From positions 62,001 to 126,000 of the forward strand of contig NZ_JNZA01000040.1 of the NCBI RefSeq assembly GCF_000717345.1: a stretch of 64,000 bases of DNA, read 5' to 3'. A program made the translations under genes and the position numbers. Shown piece by piece: positions 19,258 through 28,080 of the stretch (its first letter is position 1; each line of letters begins with the position of its first letter). The DNA is from Streptomyces lydicus (GTDB taxonomy: Bacteria; Actinomycetota; Actinomycetes; Streptomycetales; Streptomycetaceae). The notes beneath the pieces are model-generated. The model did not search any database and was not told the origin of the DNA. It saw only the letters and a list, made by a program, of their open reading frames with translations.

Positions 19258-20646
19258 TCAGTCGTGGGAGTGGAGAGGCTTGCCGGCCAGGGCCAGGTGG
19301 GCCTCGCCGAGTGCCTCGTTCTGGGTCGGGTGGGCGTGCACCAGCTGGGCAACCTCGGCCGGCAGGGCCTCCCAGTTGTAGATCAGCTGGGCCTCACCGA
19401 CCTGCTCGCCCATACGGTCACCGACCATGTGGACGCCGACCACTGCACCGTCCTTGACCTGGACGAGCTTGATCTCGCCCGCGGTCTTGAGGATCTTGCT
19501 CTTGCCGTTGCCCGCGAGGTTGTACTTCAGGGCGACGACCTTGTCGGCGCCGTACAGCTCCTTGGCCTTGGCCTCGGTGATGCCGACCGAAGCGACCTCG
19601 GGGTGGCAGTACGTGACGCGCGGCACGCCGTCGTAGTCGATCGGGACGACGTTCAGACCGGCCAGCCGCTCCGCCACCAGCATGCCCTCGGCGAAGCCGA
19701 CGTGCGCGAGCTGGAGGGTGGGAACGAGGTCACCGACCGCCGAGATCGTCGGCACGTTGGTCTGCATGTACTCGTCGACCAGGACGTAGCCGCGGTCCGT
19801 CGCGACGCCCTGCTCCTCGTAGCCCAGGCCCGCCGAGACCGGTCCGCGACCGATCGCGACCAGCAGCACCTCGGCCTCGAAGGTCTTGCCGTCGGCCAGG
19901 GTGACCTTGACGCCGTCCGCGGTGTACTCGGCCTTGTCGAAGAAGGTGCCCAGGTTGAACTTGATGCCGCGCTTGCGGAACGCGCGCTCAAGAAGCTTGG
20001 AGGAGTTCTCGTCCTCGACCGGGACGAGGTGCTTGAGGCCCTCGATGATGGTGATGTCGGTGCCGAAGGACTTCCACGCCGAGGCGAACTCGACGCCGAT
20101 CACGCCGCCGCCCAGGACGATCGCCGACTTCGGCACGCGGTCCAGCTTGAGGGCGTGGTCCGAGGAGATGATGCGGTTGCCGTCGATCTCCAGGCCGGGG
20201 AGCGACTTCGGCACGGAGCCGGTCGCCAGCAGGACGTGGCGGCCCTGGACGCGCTGGCCGTTCACGTCGACGGAGGTCGGGGAGGACAGCCGGCCCTCAC
20301 CCTCGATGTACGTCACCTTGCGGGAGGCGATCAGGCCCTGCAGGCCCTTGTACAGGCCCGAGATGACCTCGTCCTTGTACTTGTGGACCGCCTCGATGTC
20401 AATGCCCTCGAAAGTGGCCTTGACACCGAACTGCTCGCTCTCGCGAGCCTGGTCGGCGATCTCACCGGCGTGCAGCAGAGCCTTCGTGGGGATGCAGCCG
20501 TTGTGCAGGCAGGTACCGCCGACCTTGCCCTTCTCGATCAGGGCGACGTCCAGGCCCAGCTGCGCCCCGCGCAGGGCAGCGGCGTAACCACCGCTACCGC
20601 CTCCGAGGATCACTAGGTCGAAAACGGTGCTGGCGTCGTTCGCCAC
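19258..20646 (-). CDS. lpdA: Dihydrolipoyl dehydrogenase (E3)
   Basis: Re-oxidises the dihydrolipoyl groups of the E2 with FAD and NAD+. The 462-residue protein has the FAD motif LVILGGGSGGYAAALRGAQ, the redox disulfide GGTCLHNGC (C46, C51), the NAD motif AIVLGGGVIGVEFASAW, and the C-terminal HAHPTQNE histidine-glutamate pair that acts as the base. The GTG at 20646 (VANDASTVFD) is used because GGAGG lies 7 bases upstream; six upstream in-frame residues are not typical. First gene of the lpdA-sucB transcription unit. Confidence 0.97.
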   Translation of the reverse strand: MANDASTVFDLVILGGGSGGYAAALRGAQLGLDVALIEKGKVGGTCLHNGCIPTKALLHAGEIADQARESEQFGVKATFEGIDIEAVHKYKDEVISGLYKGLQGLIASRKVTYIEGEGRLSSPTSVDVNGQRVQGRHVLLATGSVPKSLPGLEIDGNRIISSDHALKLDRVPKSAIVLGGGVIGVEFASAWKSFGTDITIIEGLKHLVPVEDENSSKLLERAFRKRGIKFNLGTFFDKAEYTADGVKVTLADGKTFEAEVLLVAIGRGPVSAGLGYEEQGVATDRGYVLVDEYMQTNVPTISAVGDLVPTLQLAHVGFAEGMLVAERLAGLNVVPIDYDGVPRVTYCHPEVASVGITEAKAKELYGADKVVALKYNLAGNGKSKILKTAGEIKLVQVKDGAVVGVHMVGDRMGEQVGEAQLIYNWEALPAEVAQLVHAHPTQNEALGEAHLALAGKPLHSHD

Positions 20647-20957
20647 GTCACGTCCTCCATGCATGGGTACGCCGGAGCCGGTCGTCGATGACCGGACCGC
20701 GGCTGTTGTTCGGCCGCTTTAACTTCGGCCCTGGGTAAGGGGGGCCCTGTCCTGCCGAGAACCCATCTTCGCACTTGTTCCACGAAGCCGGGACGGCGGG
20801 CCGGGCTCCGGGCGGCCGATCAGCCGCCCGAAGGGGGTTACCGGCGAGTTCGGACGTGCGGATTTCGTTGAGGGCGAACACGCGGTCGTACGCACACCGA
20901 CGGCCCCGGGCGGTGAGCTCGGGGCCGTACGGGCATATCGGACGAGACGGAACGACC
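20647..20957. other. Intergenic region between lpdA and pepA
   Basis: About 310 bases with no convincing gene. It holds the pepA terminator hairpin (20900-20928) and must contain the lpdA promoter, but I see no clear -10/-35 pair. The in-frame stretch 20648-20881 on the minus strand has no ribosome-binding site and low protein-like character. Confidence 0.6.
20900..20928 (-). terminator. Terminator after pepA
   Basis: A 9-bp perfect stem (20900-20908 with 20920-20928) with an 11-base loop lies 30 bases past the pepA stop. Confidence 0.65.
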
Positions 20958-22502
20958 TCAGCCCAGGTCGCCCGCCGCGGTCCGCTCGGCGAGCCGCACC
21001 AGGGTGCGGACCGCGGAGCCGGTGCCGCCCTTGGGGGTGTAGCCCCAGGGCGCGCCCTCGTGGAAGGCCGGACCCGCGATGTCCAGGTGCGCCCAGGTGA
21101 TGCCCTCGCCGACGAACTCCTTCAGGAAGAGCCCGGCGACCAGGCCGCCGCCCATCCGCTCACCCATGTTCGCGATGTCGGCGACCGGCGAGTCCATGCC
21201 CTTGCGGAGGTGCTCGGGCATCGGCATCGGCCAGGACTGCTCGCCGACCTCCTCGGCGATCTCGTGGATCGCGGTGCGGAAGGCGTCGTCGTTGGCCATG
21301 ATCCCGAAGTGGCGGTGGCCCAGTGCCAGCACCATCGCGCCGGTCAGGGTGGCGACGTCCACGATCGCGTCCGGCGACTCCTCCGACGCCCGGGTCAGCG
21401 CGTCGGCCAGGACGAGGCGGCCCTCGGCGTCGGTGTTGAGCACCTCGACGGTCTTGCCGCTGTACATCGTCAGCACGTCACCGGGGCGGGTGGCGGACCC
21501 GGAGGGCATGTTCTCGGCGAGCGCCAGCCAGCCGGTGACGTTGACCGCCAGGCCCAGCCGGGCCGCGGCCACCACCGCGGCGAAGACCGCGGCGGCACCG
21601 CTCATGTCGCACTTCATGGTCTCGTTGTGGCCCGCCGGCTTGAGCGAGATGCCGCCCGAGTCGTAGGTGATGCCCTTGCCGACCAGTGCCAGGGTCTTCT
21701 CCGCCTTGGGGTGGGTGTAGGCGATCCGCACCAGCCGCGGCGGGGCCTCCGAGCCCTGGCCGACGCCCAGCAGGCCGCCGTAGCCGCCCTTCTTGAGCGC
21801 CTTCTCGTCCAGCACCTCGACCTTGAGGCCGAACTCCTTGGCCGCGGCCTGCGCCTCGGCCGCGAAGGACTTCGGGTCGAGGTCGTTGGACGGCATGTTG
21901 ATCAGGTCGCGGGCGCGGTTGATCTCCGCGGCGAGCGCCTGGGCCCGCTCGGCGGCGGCCTTGAACTCCTTGTCGCGCGGCTTGGTGCCGAGCAGTGCGA
22001 CCTCCGCCAGCGGCGCCGACTTGGCGTCGTTCTTCTTGCCGCCCTTGGCGTTCTGCCCGTTGCCGTTGCTGCGGTACGCGGTGAAGGTGTACGCGCCGAG
22101 CAGCGCGCCCTCGCTCACCGCGGCGGCCGCCTCGGCGTCCTCGACCGGCAGCGCGAAGCCGGCCTTCTTGCTGCCGGTCAGCGCACGGGCGGCACTGCCC
22201 GCGGCGCGCCGCAGCGCCTCGTTGTCGTACGCCTCGTCCTTGGCCGGGGCGTCGCCCAGGCCGACCGCCAGCACGACCGGCGCCTTGAGGCCGTCGGCGG
22301 CGGGCAGCTTGGTCACCTCGCCCTCGGCACCGCTCGCGCCGAGGGTCTCCAGCACACCGGCGAGCTTGCCGCCGAACGCCTTGTCCACGGCCTCCGCGCC
22401 GGGGGCGACAACGACGCCCTTGGCGCCCTTTGCCACGCCGACGACGAGGGCATCCGCACGCACCGTTGCGGCGGAGGAAGTACTGAGGGTCAGTGCAGTC
22501 AC
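20958..22502 (-). CDS. pepA: Leucyl aminopeptidase (M17 family)
   Basis: Removes N-terminal amino acids from peptides using two metal ions in the cytoplasm. The 514-residue protein has the M17 signature NTDAEGRLVLADALT, the metal-lysine stretch LVGKGITYDSGGISLKP and the ligand D in MKCDMSGAAAVFA. The N-terminal about 170 residues form the less conserved macro-like domain, here with a Gly/Asn/Lys insertion (NGNGQNAKGGKKNDAK). The start is GTG 22502, with a weak AGGA about 11 bases upstream. Monocistronic. Confidence 0.95.
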   Translation of the reverse strand: MTALTLSTSSAATVRADALVVGVAKGAKGVVVAPGAEAVDKAFGGKLAGVLETLGASGAEGEVTKLPAADGLKAPVVLAVGLGDAPAKDEAYDNEALRRAAGSAARALTGSKKAGFALPVEDAEAAAAVSEGALLGAYTFTAYRSNGNGQNAKGGKKNDAKSAPLAEVALLGTKPRDKEFKAAAERAQALAAEINRARDLINMPSNDLDPKSFAAEAQAAAKEFGLKVEVLDEKALKKGGYGGLLGVGQGSEAPPRLVRIAYTHPKAEKTLALVGKGITYDSGGISLKPAGHNETMKCDMSGAAAVFAAVVAAARLGLAVNVTGWLALAENMPSGSATRPGDVLTMYSGKTVEVLNTDAEGRLVLADALTRASEESPDAIVDVATLTGAMVLALGHRHFGIMANDDAFRTAIHEIAEEVGEQSWPMPMPEHLRKGMDSPVADIANMGERMGGGLVAGLFLKEFVGEGITWAHLDIAGPAFHEGAPWGYTPKGGTGSAVRTLVRLAERTAAGDLG

Positions 22503-22694
22503 GGTGATGAGAGTCCTGTTCCGTCCGGGAATCCGTTTTTGCGCCCTGGGCGCTGCTGCGGCTGAGCCTACGCTCGGCGGCGCGGTCAGGCCCGGCCTGC
22601 CGCAGTACCGGTTACCGGCCCGGTGTCTCCCGGGCCCCCGCCGCCCGTGTCCTGTGACTCCAACTCACCCGGGAATCAGGCGAGTTGGGATGAT

Positions 22695-22725
22695 CCCGGG
22701 CCGGGAGCGTCTTTCCGGCCCCGGG
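22695..22725 (-). terminator. Terminator after cobS
   Basis: A stem of about 10 bp with one bulged G (22695-22704 with 22715-22725) begins about 11 bases beyond the cobS stop. Confidence 0.6.
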
Positions 22726-22735
22726 CAGACATCCG

Positions 22736-23530
22736 CTAGCCGAGCGTCAGCACGACCAGCGCGGCGAGCCCCGCGGTCTCCGCCAGCGCGCCGAACACGT
22801 CCCCGGTCACCCCGCCGAACCGCCGCCGGCAGTGCCCCAGCAGCAACTCGCCGGTACCCAGCCCGAGCAGCGCCGCCAGCCCGGCGTGCAGCGCGCCGTA
22901 CGCGCCGAAGGCGGCACCCGCGGCCGCGCACCCCGCGGCCACCAGCCCGGCACACAGCGCCGCCGCCGGCACCGGGACGGTGCCCGCGACCGCCGCGCCC
23001 AGCCCCTCCGGCCGGGCCGCCGGCACCCCTGCGCGGGACGCCAGGGTCAGCGCGCCGCGCCCGGTGACCGCCGCGACCACCGCGGCCAGCGCGCCGTACG
23101 CCCAGCCCTGGCCGTACAGCGCGGCCAGCGCGGCCACTTGGGCCAGCAGGGCGAAGAGCAGCGTGACGACCCCGAACGGGCCGATGTCGGACTGCTTCAT
23201 GATGCGCAGCGCGTCCTCGGCGGGCTTGCCGCTGCCCAGGCCGTCGGCGGTGTCCGCGAGCCCGTCCAGATGCAGTCCGCGGGTGAGCACCGCCGGCACC
23301 ACGGCGGAGCCGACCGCGGCGAGCAGCGGGCCCCCGCCGAGCAGCAGCAGCCCCCCGCCGAGCGCCGCCGCGCCCAGCCCGACGGCCAGCCCGGCCAGCG
23401 GCGCGCAGAGCATTCCGCCGCGCGCCGCGTCCCGGTCCCAGCGGGTGACGCGTACCGGCAGCACGGTCAGCGTCCCGAAGGCGAAGCGCAGGGCGTCGAG
23501 GGGGGCCGGGGGAGCGGGGGTGTCGTTCAC
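22736..23530 (-). CDS. cobS: Adenosylcobinamide-GDP ribazoletransferase (cobalamin synthase)
   Basis: Joins adenosylcobinamide-GDP to alpha-ribazole, the last assembly step of adenosylcobalamin, in the membrane. The 264-residue protein has the CobS motifs RGLHLDGLADTADGL (acidic Mg2+ site) and DIGPFGVVTLLFALLAQ. It also has six or so hydrophobic segments rich in Ala, Gly and Leu. The start is GTG 23530. The partner genes cobT (27024-28070) and the CobU fusion (28719-30011) lie nearby but are separated by the lysyltransferase-type genes. Confidence 0.95.
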   Translation of the reverse strand: MNDTPAPPAPLDALRFAFGTLTVLPVRVTRWDRDAARGGMLCAPLAGLAVGLGAAALGGGLLLLGGGPLLAAVGSAVVPAVLTRGLHLDGLADTADGLGSGKPAEDALRIMKQSDIGPFGVVTLLFALLAQVAALAALYGQGWAYGALAAVVAAVTGRGALTLASRAGVPAARPEGLGAAVAGTVPVPAAALCAGLVAAGCAAAGAAFGAYGALHAGLAALLGLGTGELLLGHCRRRFGGVTGDVFGALAETAGLAALVVLTLG

Positions 23531-23663
23531 CGCGGCAGGTTATCCGGGCGCCCGCGGCGTTTGGCTCCCGCCCCCACCCGACCGGAGAGGGCCTAATGGT
23601 TCCGGTATGTCCTGTTGCCCGCGTGCGACGAGGTGCCGCGCGCGGGCGGCGTGAGGTCTGTCG

Positions 23664-24419
23664 ATGAACGGGAGCGGGCGGATGGGTCACTGGTGGTACC
23701 GCAACATCGTCGAGCCGGAGAAGCTGCCGCTGCTGCTCGCCCTGGCCTCCTTCGTGCTGACCTTCCTGATCACCCGGGCCATCACCCGGCTCATCCGCGC
23801 CGGCCGGGGGCCGTTCCGCAACATCACCCCCGGCGGCGTCCACGTCCACCACGTCGTGCCCGGCGTGGCGCTCATGGTCGTCGGCGGCTTCATCGCCATC
23901 GCCGGCGGCCGGACCGGCTTCGGTGCCGGCGTCGCGGCGGTGCTCTTCGGGATGGGCGTCGGCCTCGTCCTGGACGAGTTCGCGCTGATCCTCCACCTGG
24001 ACGACGTCTACTGGACCGAGGACGGGACCAAGAGCGTCGAGATCGTCATCCTCACCGTCGCCCTGGTCGCCCTGATCCTGGGCGGCTTCCTGCCGTTCGG
24101 CGTCAACGAGCTCAGCCCGGACGAGACCGACGACCGCCTCACCGTCATCCGGACGGTGGCGGTCAACTTCCTGTTCGCGCTGGTCGCCCTGACGAAGGGC
24201 AAGGGCCGGATCGCGGTGATCGGGGTCTTCGTGCCGTTCGTCGCGCTCTTCGGCGCCGTCCGGCTGGCCCGGCCGCACTCGCCCTGGGCCAGGCGCTTCT
24301 ACCGCAAGAGGCCGAAGGCGCGGGCCCGTTCCCGGGTCCGCGCCTATCGTCACGACCGCCGCTGGTCGGCCCTGCGCCGCAGGGTCGAGCACCTCATCGG
24401 GGGCGCCCCCAGCCGCTGA
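23664..24419 (+). CDS. Integral membrane protein of unknown function
   Basis: A 251-residue protein with about six membrane segments: residues about 22-38, 58-80, 86-103, 125-145, 165-178 and 190-205. Conserved-looking features between them are the loop NITPGGVHVHHVVPG with three histidines, and LDEFALILHLDDVYW. The cytoplasmic C-terminus is strongly basic (YRKRPKARARSRVRAYRHDRRW). The histidine and aspartate clusters could bind metal, but no family function is known to me. The last 26 bases overlap the 3' end of the convergent rhomboid-like gene. Confidence 0.85.
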   Translation: MNGSGRMGHWWYRNIVEPEKLPLLLALASFVLTFLITRAITRLIRAGRGPFRNITPGGVHVHHVVPGVALMVVGGFIAIAGGRTGFGAGVAAVLFGMGVGLVLDEFALILHLDDVYWTEDGTKSVEIVILTVALVALILGGFLPFGVNELSPDETDDRLTVIRTVAVNFLFALVALTKGKGRIAVIGVFVPFVALFGAVRLARPHSPWARRFYRKRPKARARSRVRAYRHDRRWSALRRRVEHLIGGAPSR

Positions 24420-25119
24420 CGTGCGCGTCCCGCGGCTTGGCCGGACGCCACACCTCCCACAGCCCGGACAGCGCCAGCACCGCCAGGATCGCCGCGACAT
24501 GCTCCTTGCCCGCCAGGTTGTTCTTGATGAAGAACACCTCCAGCAGCATCGACAGCGCCACCAGCGCGCAGGTGAACCACGCCCGGTAGCGCCAGCAGAT
24601 GAACACCGCCAGCCCCACCACCGCCGCCGACGGGCCGGTGTCGATCACGTACTTGTCCGAGTCGGCCAGCCCCAGCGGACTCTGCGGGCCGATCCAGATG
24701 CCGATCCGGGCGTACATCGTCCCGGCGAGCGTCGCCAGGTACGCGACCAGCAGCGTCTGCCGCCAGCCCACACAGATCTCCGCGATCCCGAAGACGATCA
24801 GGATCTGCGCCAGGGCGCCCCACACCGGCAGGTCCAGCGCGGGCACGAACAGCGACAGCGGGGTGCGCAGCAGCGCCAGCCACAGGTGCTCCCACGCCTG
24901 GACGGAGCCGATGTCCTGCACCGCCTGGTAGCCCCAGGGCTGGTTCTGCACGAACTGGAACACCAGGGTGAGGCACACCGCGGCGAGCGTCACCGGGATC
25001 GCCCGCAGCTTCGCCACGGCCAGCGCGGACCGTACCGTACGCAGGAGAGGCCCCCACTCGGCACGTGCGGCGCGGCGCAGAACGGGCATCCCCTGCCGTC
25101 CTGCCCCAGCCTCGGTCAT
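24394..25119 (-). CDS. Rhomboid-like multi-pass membrane protein
   Basis: A 241-residue protein with about six membrane segments (for example IPVTLAAVCLTLVFQFV, ALAQILIVFGIAEICVGW, AAVVGLAVFICWRYRAWF). The fold pattern resembles rhomboid-related proteins, but no GxSG serine motif or catalytic histidine is obvious, so it is probably not a protease. Its ATG (25119) overlaps the stop of the upstream lysyltransferase-like gene as ATGA, so the two are translationally coupled and probably act together in the membrane. Confidence 0.8.
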   Translation of the reverse strand: MTEAGAGRQGMPVLRRAARAEWGPLLRTVRSALAVAKLRAIPVTLAAVCLTLVFQFVQNQPWGYQAVQDIGSVQAWEHLWLALLRTPLSLFVPALDLPVWGALAQILIVFGIAEICVGWRQTLLVAYLATLAGTMYARIGIWIGPQSPLGLADSDKYVIDTGPSAAVVGLAVFICWRYRAWFTCALVALSMLLEVFFIKNNLAGKEHVAAILAVLALSGLWEVWRPAKPRDAHVSGWGRPR

Positions 25120-26876
25120 CTCACGTTCTCCAGGTGCTTGCGGTTCAGCCACTTGGGCAGACCAGGTGCTTCCAGAAAGCCTTCCGCGCGGGCGGAGGCG
25201 AGGCCGATCCGCACCAGATCCGTGCTCTTCTCGAAAAGCAGGTAGCGGGGCTCCCAGATCGGCCGGTATTTCGCATTGGCGCGATAGAGCGATTCGATCT
25301 GCCACCACCTGGAGAAGAAGCTGAGCAGCGAGCGCCACAGGCGCAGCACCGGGCCCGCGCCGAGCCGCGATCCGCGTTCGAAGACGGAACGGAACATCGC
25401 GAAGTTCAGCGAGAGCTGAGTGACCTCCACCTCTTTCGCGCGCTGGATCAGCTCCAGGACCATGAACTCCATGAGGCCGTTCTCGGAGTTGCGGTCCCGC
25501 CGCATCAGGTCCAGCGACAGGCCCTTCGCGCCCCACGGCACGAAGCTGAGCACCGCCCGCAGCTCACCGTTCCCGTCCGAGCACTCCAGCATCACGCAGC
25601 GCCCGTCACCCGGGTCGCCGAGCCGCCCCAGCGCCATCGAGAAGCCGCGCTCGGTCTCCCCGTCGCGCCAGTCGTCGGCCAGCCGCAGCAGCCGGTCCAT
25701 CTCCTCCGCGGGAATGTCTTCGTGCCGCCGGATGCGGACCGTGTAGCCGGCCCGCTCGATGCGGTTGTACGCCTGCCGTACGGTGCGCATCGCCCGGCCG
25801 GCGAGGGTGAACTCCTCGGTCTCCACGATGGCTTCGTCGCCCAGTTCCAGGGCGTCCAGCCCGTGCCGGGCGTAGATCGTGCCGCCCTCCTCGCTCGCGC
25901 CCATCACGGCCGGTGCCCAGCCGTGCTCCCGGGCCTCGGCCAGCCACACCTCGATCGCCCCGGGCCACGCCTCCGGGTCGCCCAGCGGGTCGCCGGAGGC
26001 CAGCGACACCCCGCCCACGACGCGGTAGGTGACCGCCGCCTTGCCGCTGGGGGAGAACAGCACGCTCTTGTCGCGGCGCAGCGCGAAGTAGCCCAGCGAA
26101 TCGCGGTCCCCGTGCCGGGCGAGCAGCGCGCGCAGCCGCTCCTCGTCGTCCTCGGTGATCGCCTCGGTGCTGCGGACGGAGCGGAACGCCGCCCACAACA
26201 CGGCCACCAGCAGCAGCGCGCTCAGCACGTTGATCGTGACGTTGACCCAGTTCGGGGTGTCGATGCCCGGGAAGCGCTGGTCGTCGGCGGCCAGCGACAC
26301 CAGCCGCATCAGGCCGTAGCGCCAGCGCTGCACGAACGTCGACGAGGCGTCCTGCGCGGTGTTCGTGACGGTCACCAGCAGCGCCGCGAGCAGCGAGGTG
26401 ACCAGCAGCCCGCCGACCGCCACCGCGGCCGCCAGCTTCGGGTTCGAGCGGTCGCCCTTGGCGTAGAACTCCCGGCGCCCGACGACCAGCGCGGCCGCGA
26501 ACACCACCGTCAGCGCCAGCGACACCCAGTTCTGCACGTGCGCGCGGAATTCCGGGGCCGCCACCAGCGAGAACGCGAACAGCAGCGCCAGCAGTCCGGA
26601 CAGCACCAGATTGAGGATCCACGCCGCCCGCTTGCGCCGCCGCAGCGTGACCGACAGGAAAAGCGAGAAGGCGGCGGACGCGAACCCCGCCGTGAGCAGA
26701 TACGGAGTGAAGTACTCCGCGATGTTGTGCCGGCGGATGTCATTGCCGAACGACACCGATACCGCGCTCAGCAGATTGATGAATGTGACCGTGCGCAAAT
26801 ACCAGATGCCGAATGCGGCACCGCGCTGTGACCAGCGGCCGCGGGGGCGGTCCTCGTGGCCTTCGTCCCGACTCAA
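25116..26876 (-). CDS. Phosphatidylglycerol lysyltransferase-type membrane protein (DUF2156)
   Basis: A 586-residue protein of the MprF/LysX-like group, which modify membrane lipids with amino acids. The N-terminal part has about six membrane segments up to residue about 235. The cytoplasmic C-terminal DUF2156 acyltransferase-like domain (about 255-560) shows YRVVGGVSLASGDPLGDPEAW, GFSMALGRLGDPGDGRCVML and LSFVPWGAKGLSLDLMRR, typical of the family. It lacks a fused lysyl-tRNA synthetase domain. The start is a TTG at 26876, supported by GGGAGA about 7 bases upstream; no better start is near. It is followed directly by the rhomboid-like gene. Confidence 0.88.
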   Translation of the reverse strand: MSRDEGHEDRPRGRWSQRGAAFGIWYLRTVTFINLLSAVSVSFGNDIRRHNIAEYFTPYLLTAGFASAAFSLFLSVTLRRRKRAAWILNLVLSGLLALLFAFSLVAAPEFRAHVQNWVSLALTVVFAAALVVGRREFYAKGDRSNPKLAAAVAVGGLLVTSLLAALLVTVTNTAQDASSTFVQRWRYGLMRLVSLAADDQRFPGIDTPNWVNVTINVLSALLLVAVLWAAFRSVRSTEAITEDDEERLRALLARHGDRDSLGYFALRRDKSVLFSPSGKAAVTYRVVGGVSLASGDPLGDPEAWPGAIEVWLAEAREHGWAPAVMGASEEGGTIYARHGLDALELGDEAIVETEEFTLAGRAMRTVRQAYNRIERAGYTVRIRRHEDIPAEEMDRLLRLADDWRDGETERGFSMALGRLGDPGDGRCVMLECSDGNGELRAVLSFVPWGAKGLSLDLMRRDRNSENGLMEFMVLELIQRAKEVEVTQLSLNFAMFRSVFERGSRLGAGPVLRLWRSLLSFFSRWWQIESLYRANAKYRPIWEPRYLLFEKSTDLVRIGLASARAEGFLEAPGLPKWLNRKHLENVR

Positions 26877-27023
26877 GCGATGTCTCCCATAAAACGTGTA
26901 AAGCGCGATCTTATGGGGCGCCGCCGGTGATCCGGTACGGGCGTGAGGCAGCGGGCGCCCCGGTCCCGGAGCGCCCGGCCGAGCGCTACTGGTTGCGGCC
27001 GGCCGCGTTCGGCCGGCGCCGCG

Positions 27024-28070
27024 TCAGTCGCGTACGGGCAGTTCTGCCGCCAGGGCCGCGGCGGCCTGCACCAATGGCAGGGCCAGCAACGCCCCCGTCC
27101 CCTCACCAGCAGTGACGCCGTGGTCGAGGAGAGGGTTGAGCGCGATCCGGTCCAGCGCCTTGGCCTGGGCCGGCTCACCGCTGGCCTGACCGGCCAGCCA
27201 CCAGTCCGGCGCCCGGAACGCCACCCGCTGCGCCACCAGCGCACAGGCCGCCGAGACCACTCCGTCCAGGATCACCGGCGTCCGGCGCACCGCGCTCTGC
27301 AGCAGGAACGCGGTCATCGCGGTCAGATCCGCGCCGCCGACCGTCGCCAGCAGCTCCAGCTGGTCACCCAGCACCGGGCGGGCCCGGCGCAGCGCGTCCC
27401 GGATCGCCGCGCACTTGCGCATCCACGCGAGATCGTCGATCGGGGCCCCGCCCCGGCCGGTGACCACCGAGGCGTCCGTCCCGCACAGCGCGGCGATCAG
27501 CGTGCTCGCGGCGGTCGTCCCGCCGACGCTCAGATCGCCCAGCACCACCACGTCCGTGCCGGCGTCCGCCTCCTCGTCCGCGAGCGCCATCCCGGCCCGG
27601 AACGCCGCCTCGGCCTCCTCGGCCGTCAGCGCGTCCTCGATGTCGATCCGGCCGCTGCCGCGCCGCACCCGGTGCCGGGTGACCTCCTCCGGGAGGTCCG
27701 CCGGGTCGCAGTCCACCGACATGTCCACCACCCGCACCTGGGCCCCCGCGCCGCGCGCCAGCACCGCCGCCGGGCTCGCGCCGTCCAGCACGGCCCGTAC
27801 GAGGTCCTTGGTGCCGCCGGCAGGACGGGCCGAGACGCCCAGCTCCGCCACGCCGTGGTCGCCCGCGAACAGCACCACCCGCGGCCGCTCCAGGGGCCGC
27901 ACCGGCACCTGCTGCTGCGCGCCGGCCAGCCACTCGCCCAGCTCGTCGAGCCGGCCCAGCGCCCCGGGCGGCACGGCCAGCCGCGCCCGCCGCTCCTCGG
28001 CGTCACGGCGCACACCGCCGTCGGGGCGCTCGATCAGGTTGGCGAAGTCATCGAGGTTCAGGGCGCTCAT
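27024..28070 (-). CDS. cobT: Nicotinate-nucleotide-dimethylbenzimidazole phosphoribosyltransferase
   Basis: Makes alpha-ribazole phosphate from dimethylbenzimidazole and nicotinate mononucleotide for the lower ligand of B12. The 348-residue protein has the signature DHGVTAGEGTGALLALPLVQ, with the catalytic glutamate, and the GDLSVGGTTAASTL and FAGDHGVAELGVS motifs. Start ATG 28070. The small methyltransferase-like gene upstream ends 10 bases before it, so the two are probably one transcript with the CobU fusion. Confidence 0.95.
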   Translation of the reverse strand: MSALNLDDFANLIERPDGGVRRDAEERRARLAVPPGALGRLDELGEWLAGAQQQVPVRPLERPRVVLFAGDHGVAELGVSARPAGGTKDLVRAVLDGASPAAVLARGAGAQVRVVDMSVDCDPADLPEEVTRHRVRRGSGRIDIEDALTAEEAEAAFRAGMALADEEADAGTDVVVLGDLSVGGTTAASTLIAALCGTDASVVTGRGGAPIDDLAWMRKCAAIRDALRRARPVLGDQLELLATVGGADLTAMTAFLLQSAVRRTPVILDGVVSAACALVAQRVAFRAPDWWLAGQASGEPAQAKALDRIALNPLLDHGVTAGEGTGALLALPLVQAAAALAAELPVRD

Positions 28071-28080
28071 TGGGCGCAGA

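Noticed and set aside
16217..19381. A 1054-codon plus-strand frame over gntR and the E2 gene
   Set aside because: It has the composition of an antisense shadow and no ribosome-binding site; the E2 and gntR signatures are unambiguous on the other strand.
20648..20881. A 77-codon minus-strand frame ahead of lpdA
   Set aside because: No ribosome-binding site, no conserved-looking sequence, and it would occupy the lpdA promoter space.
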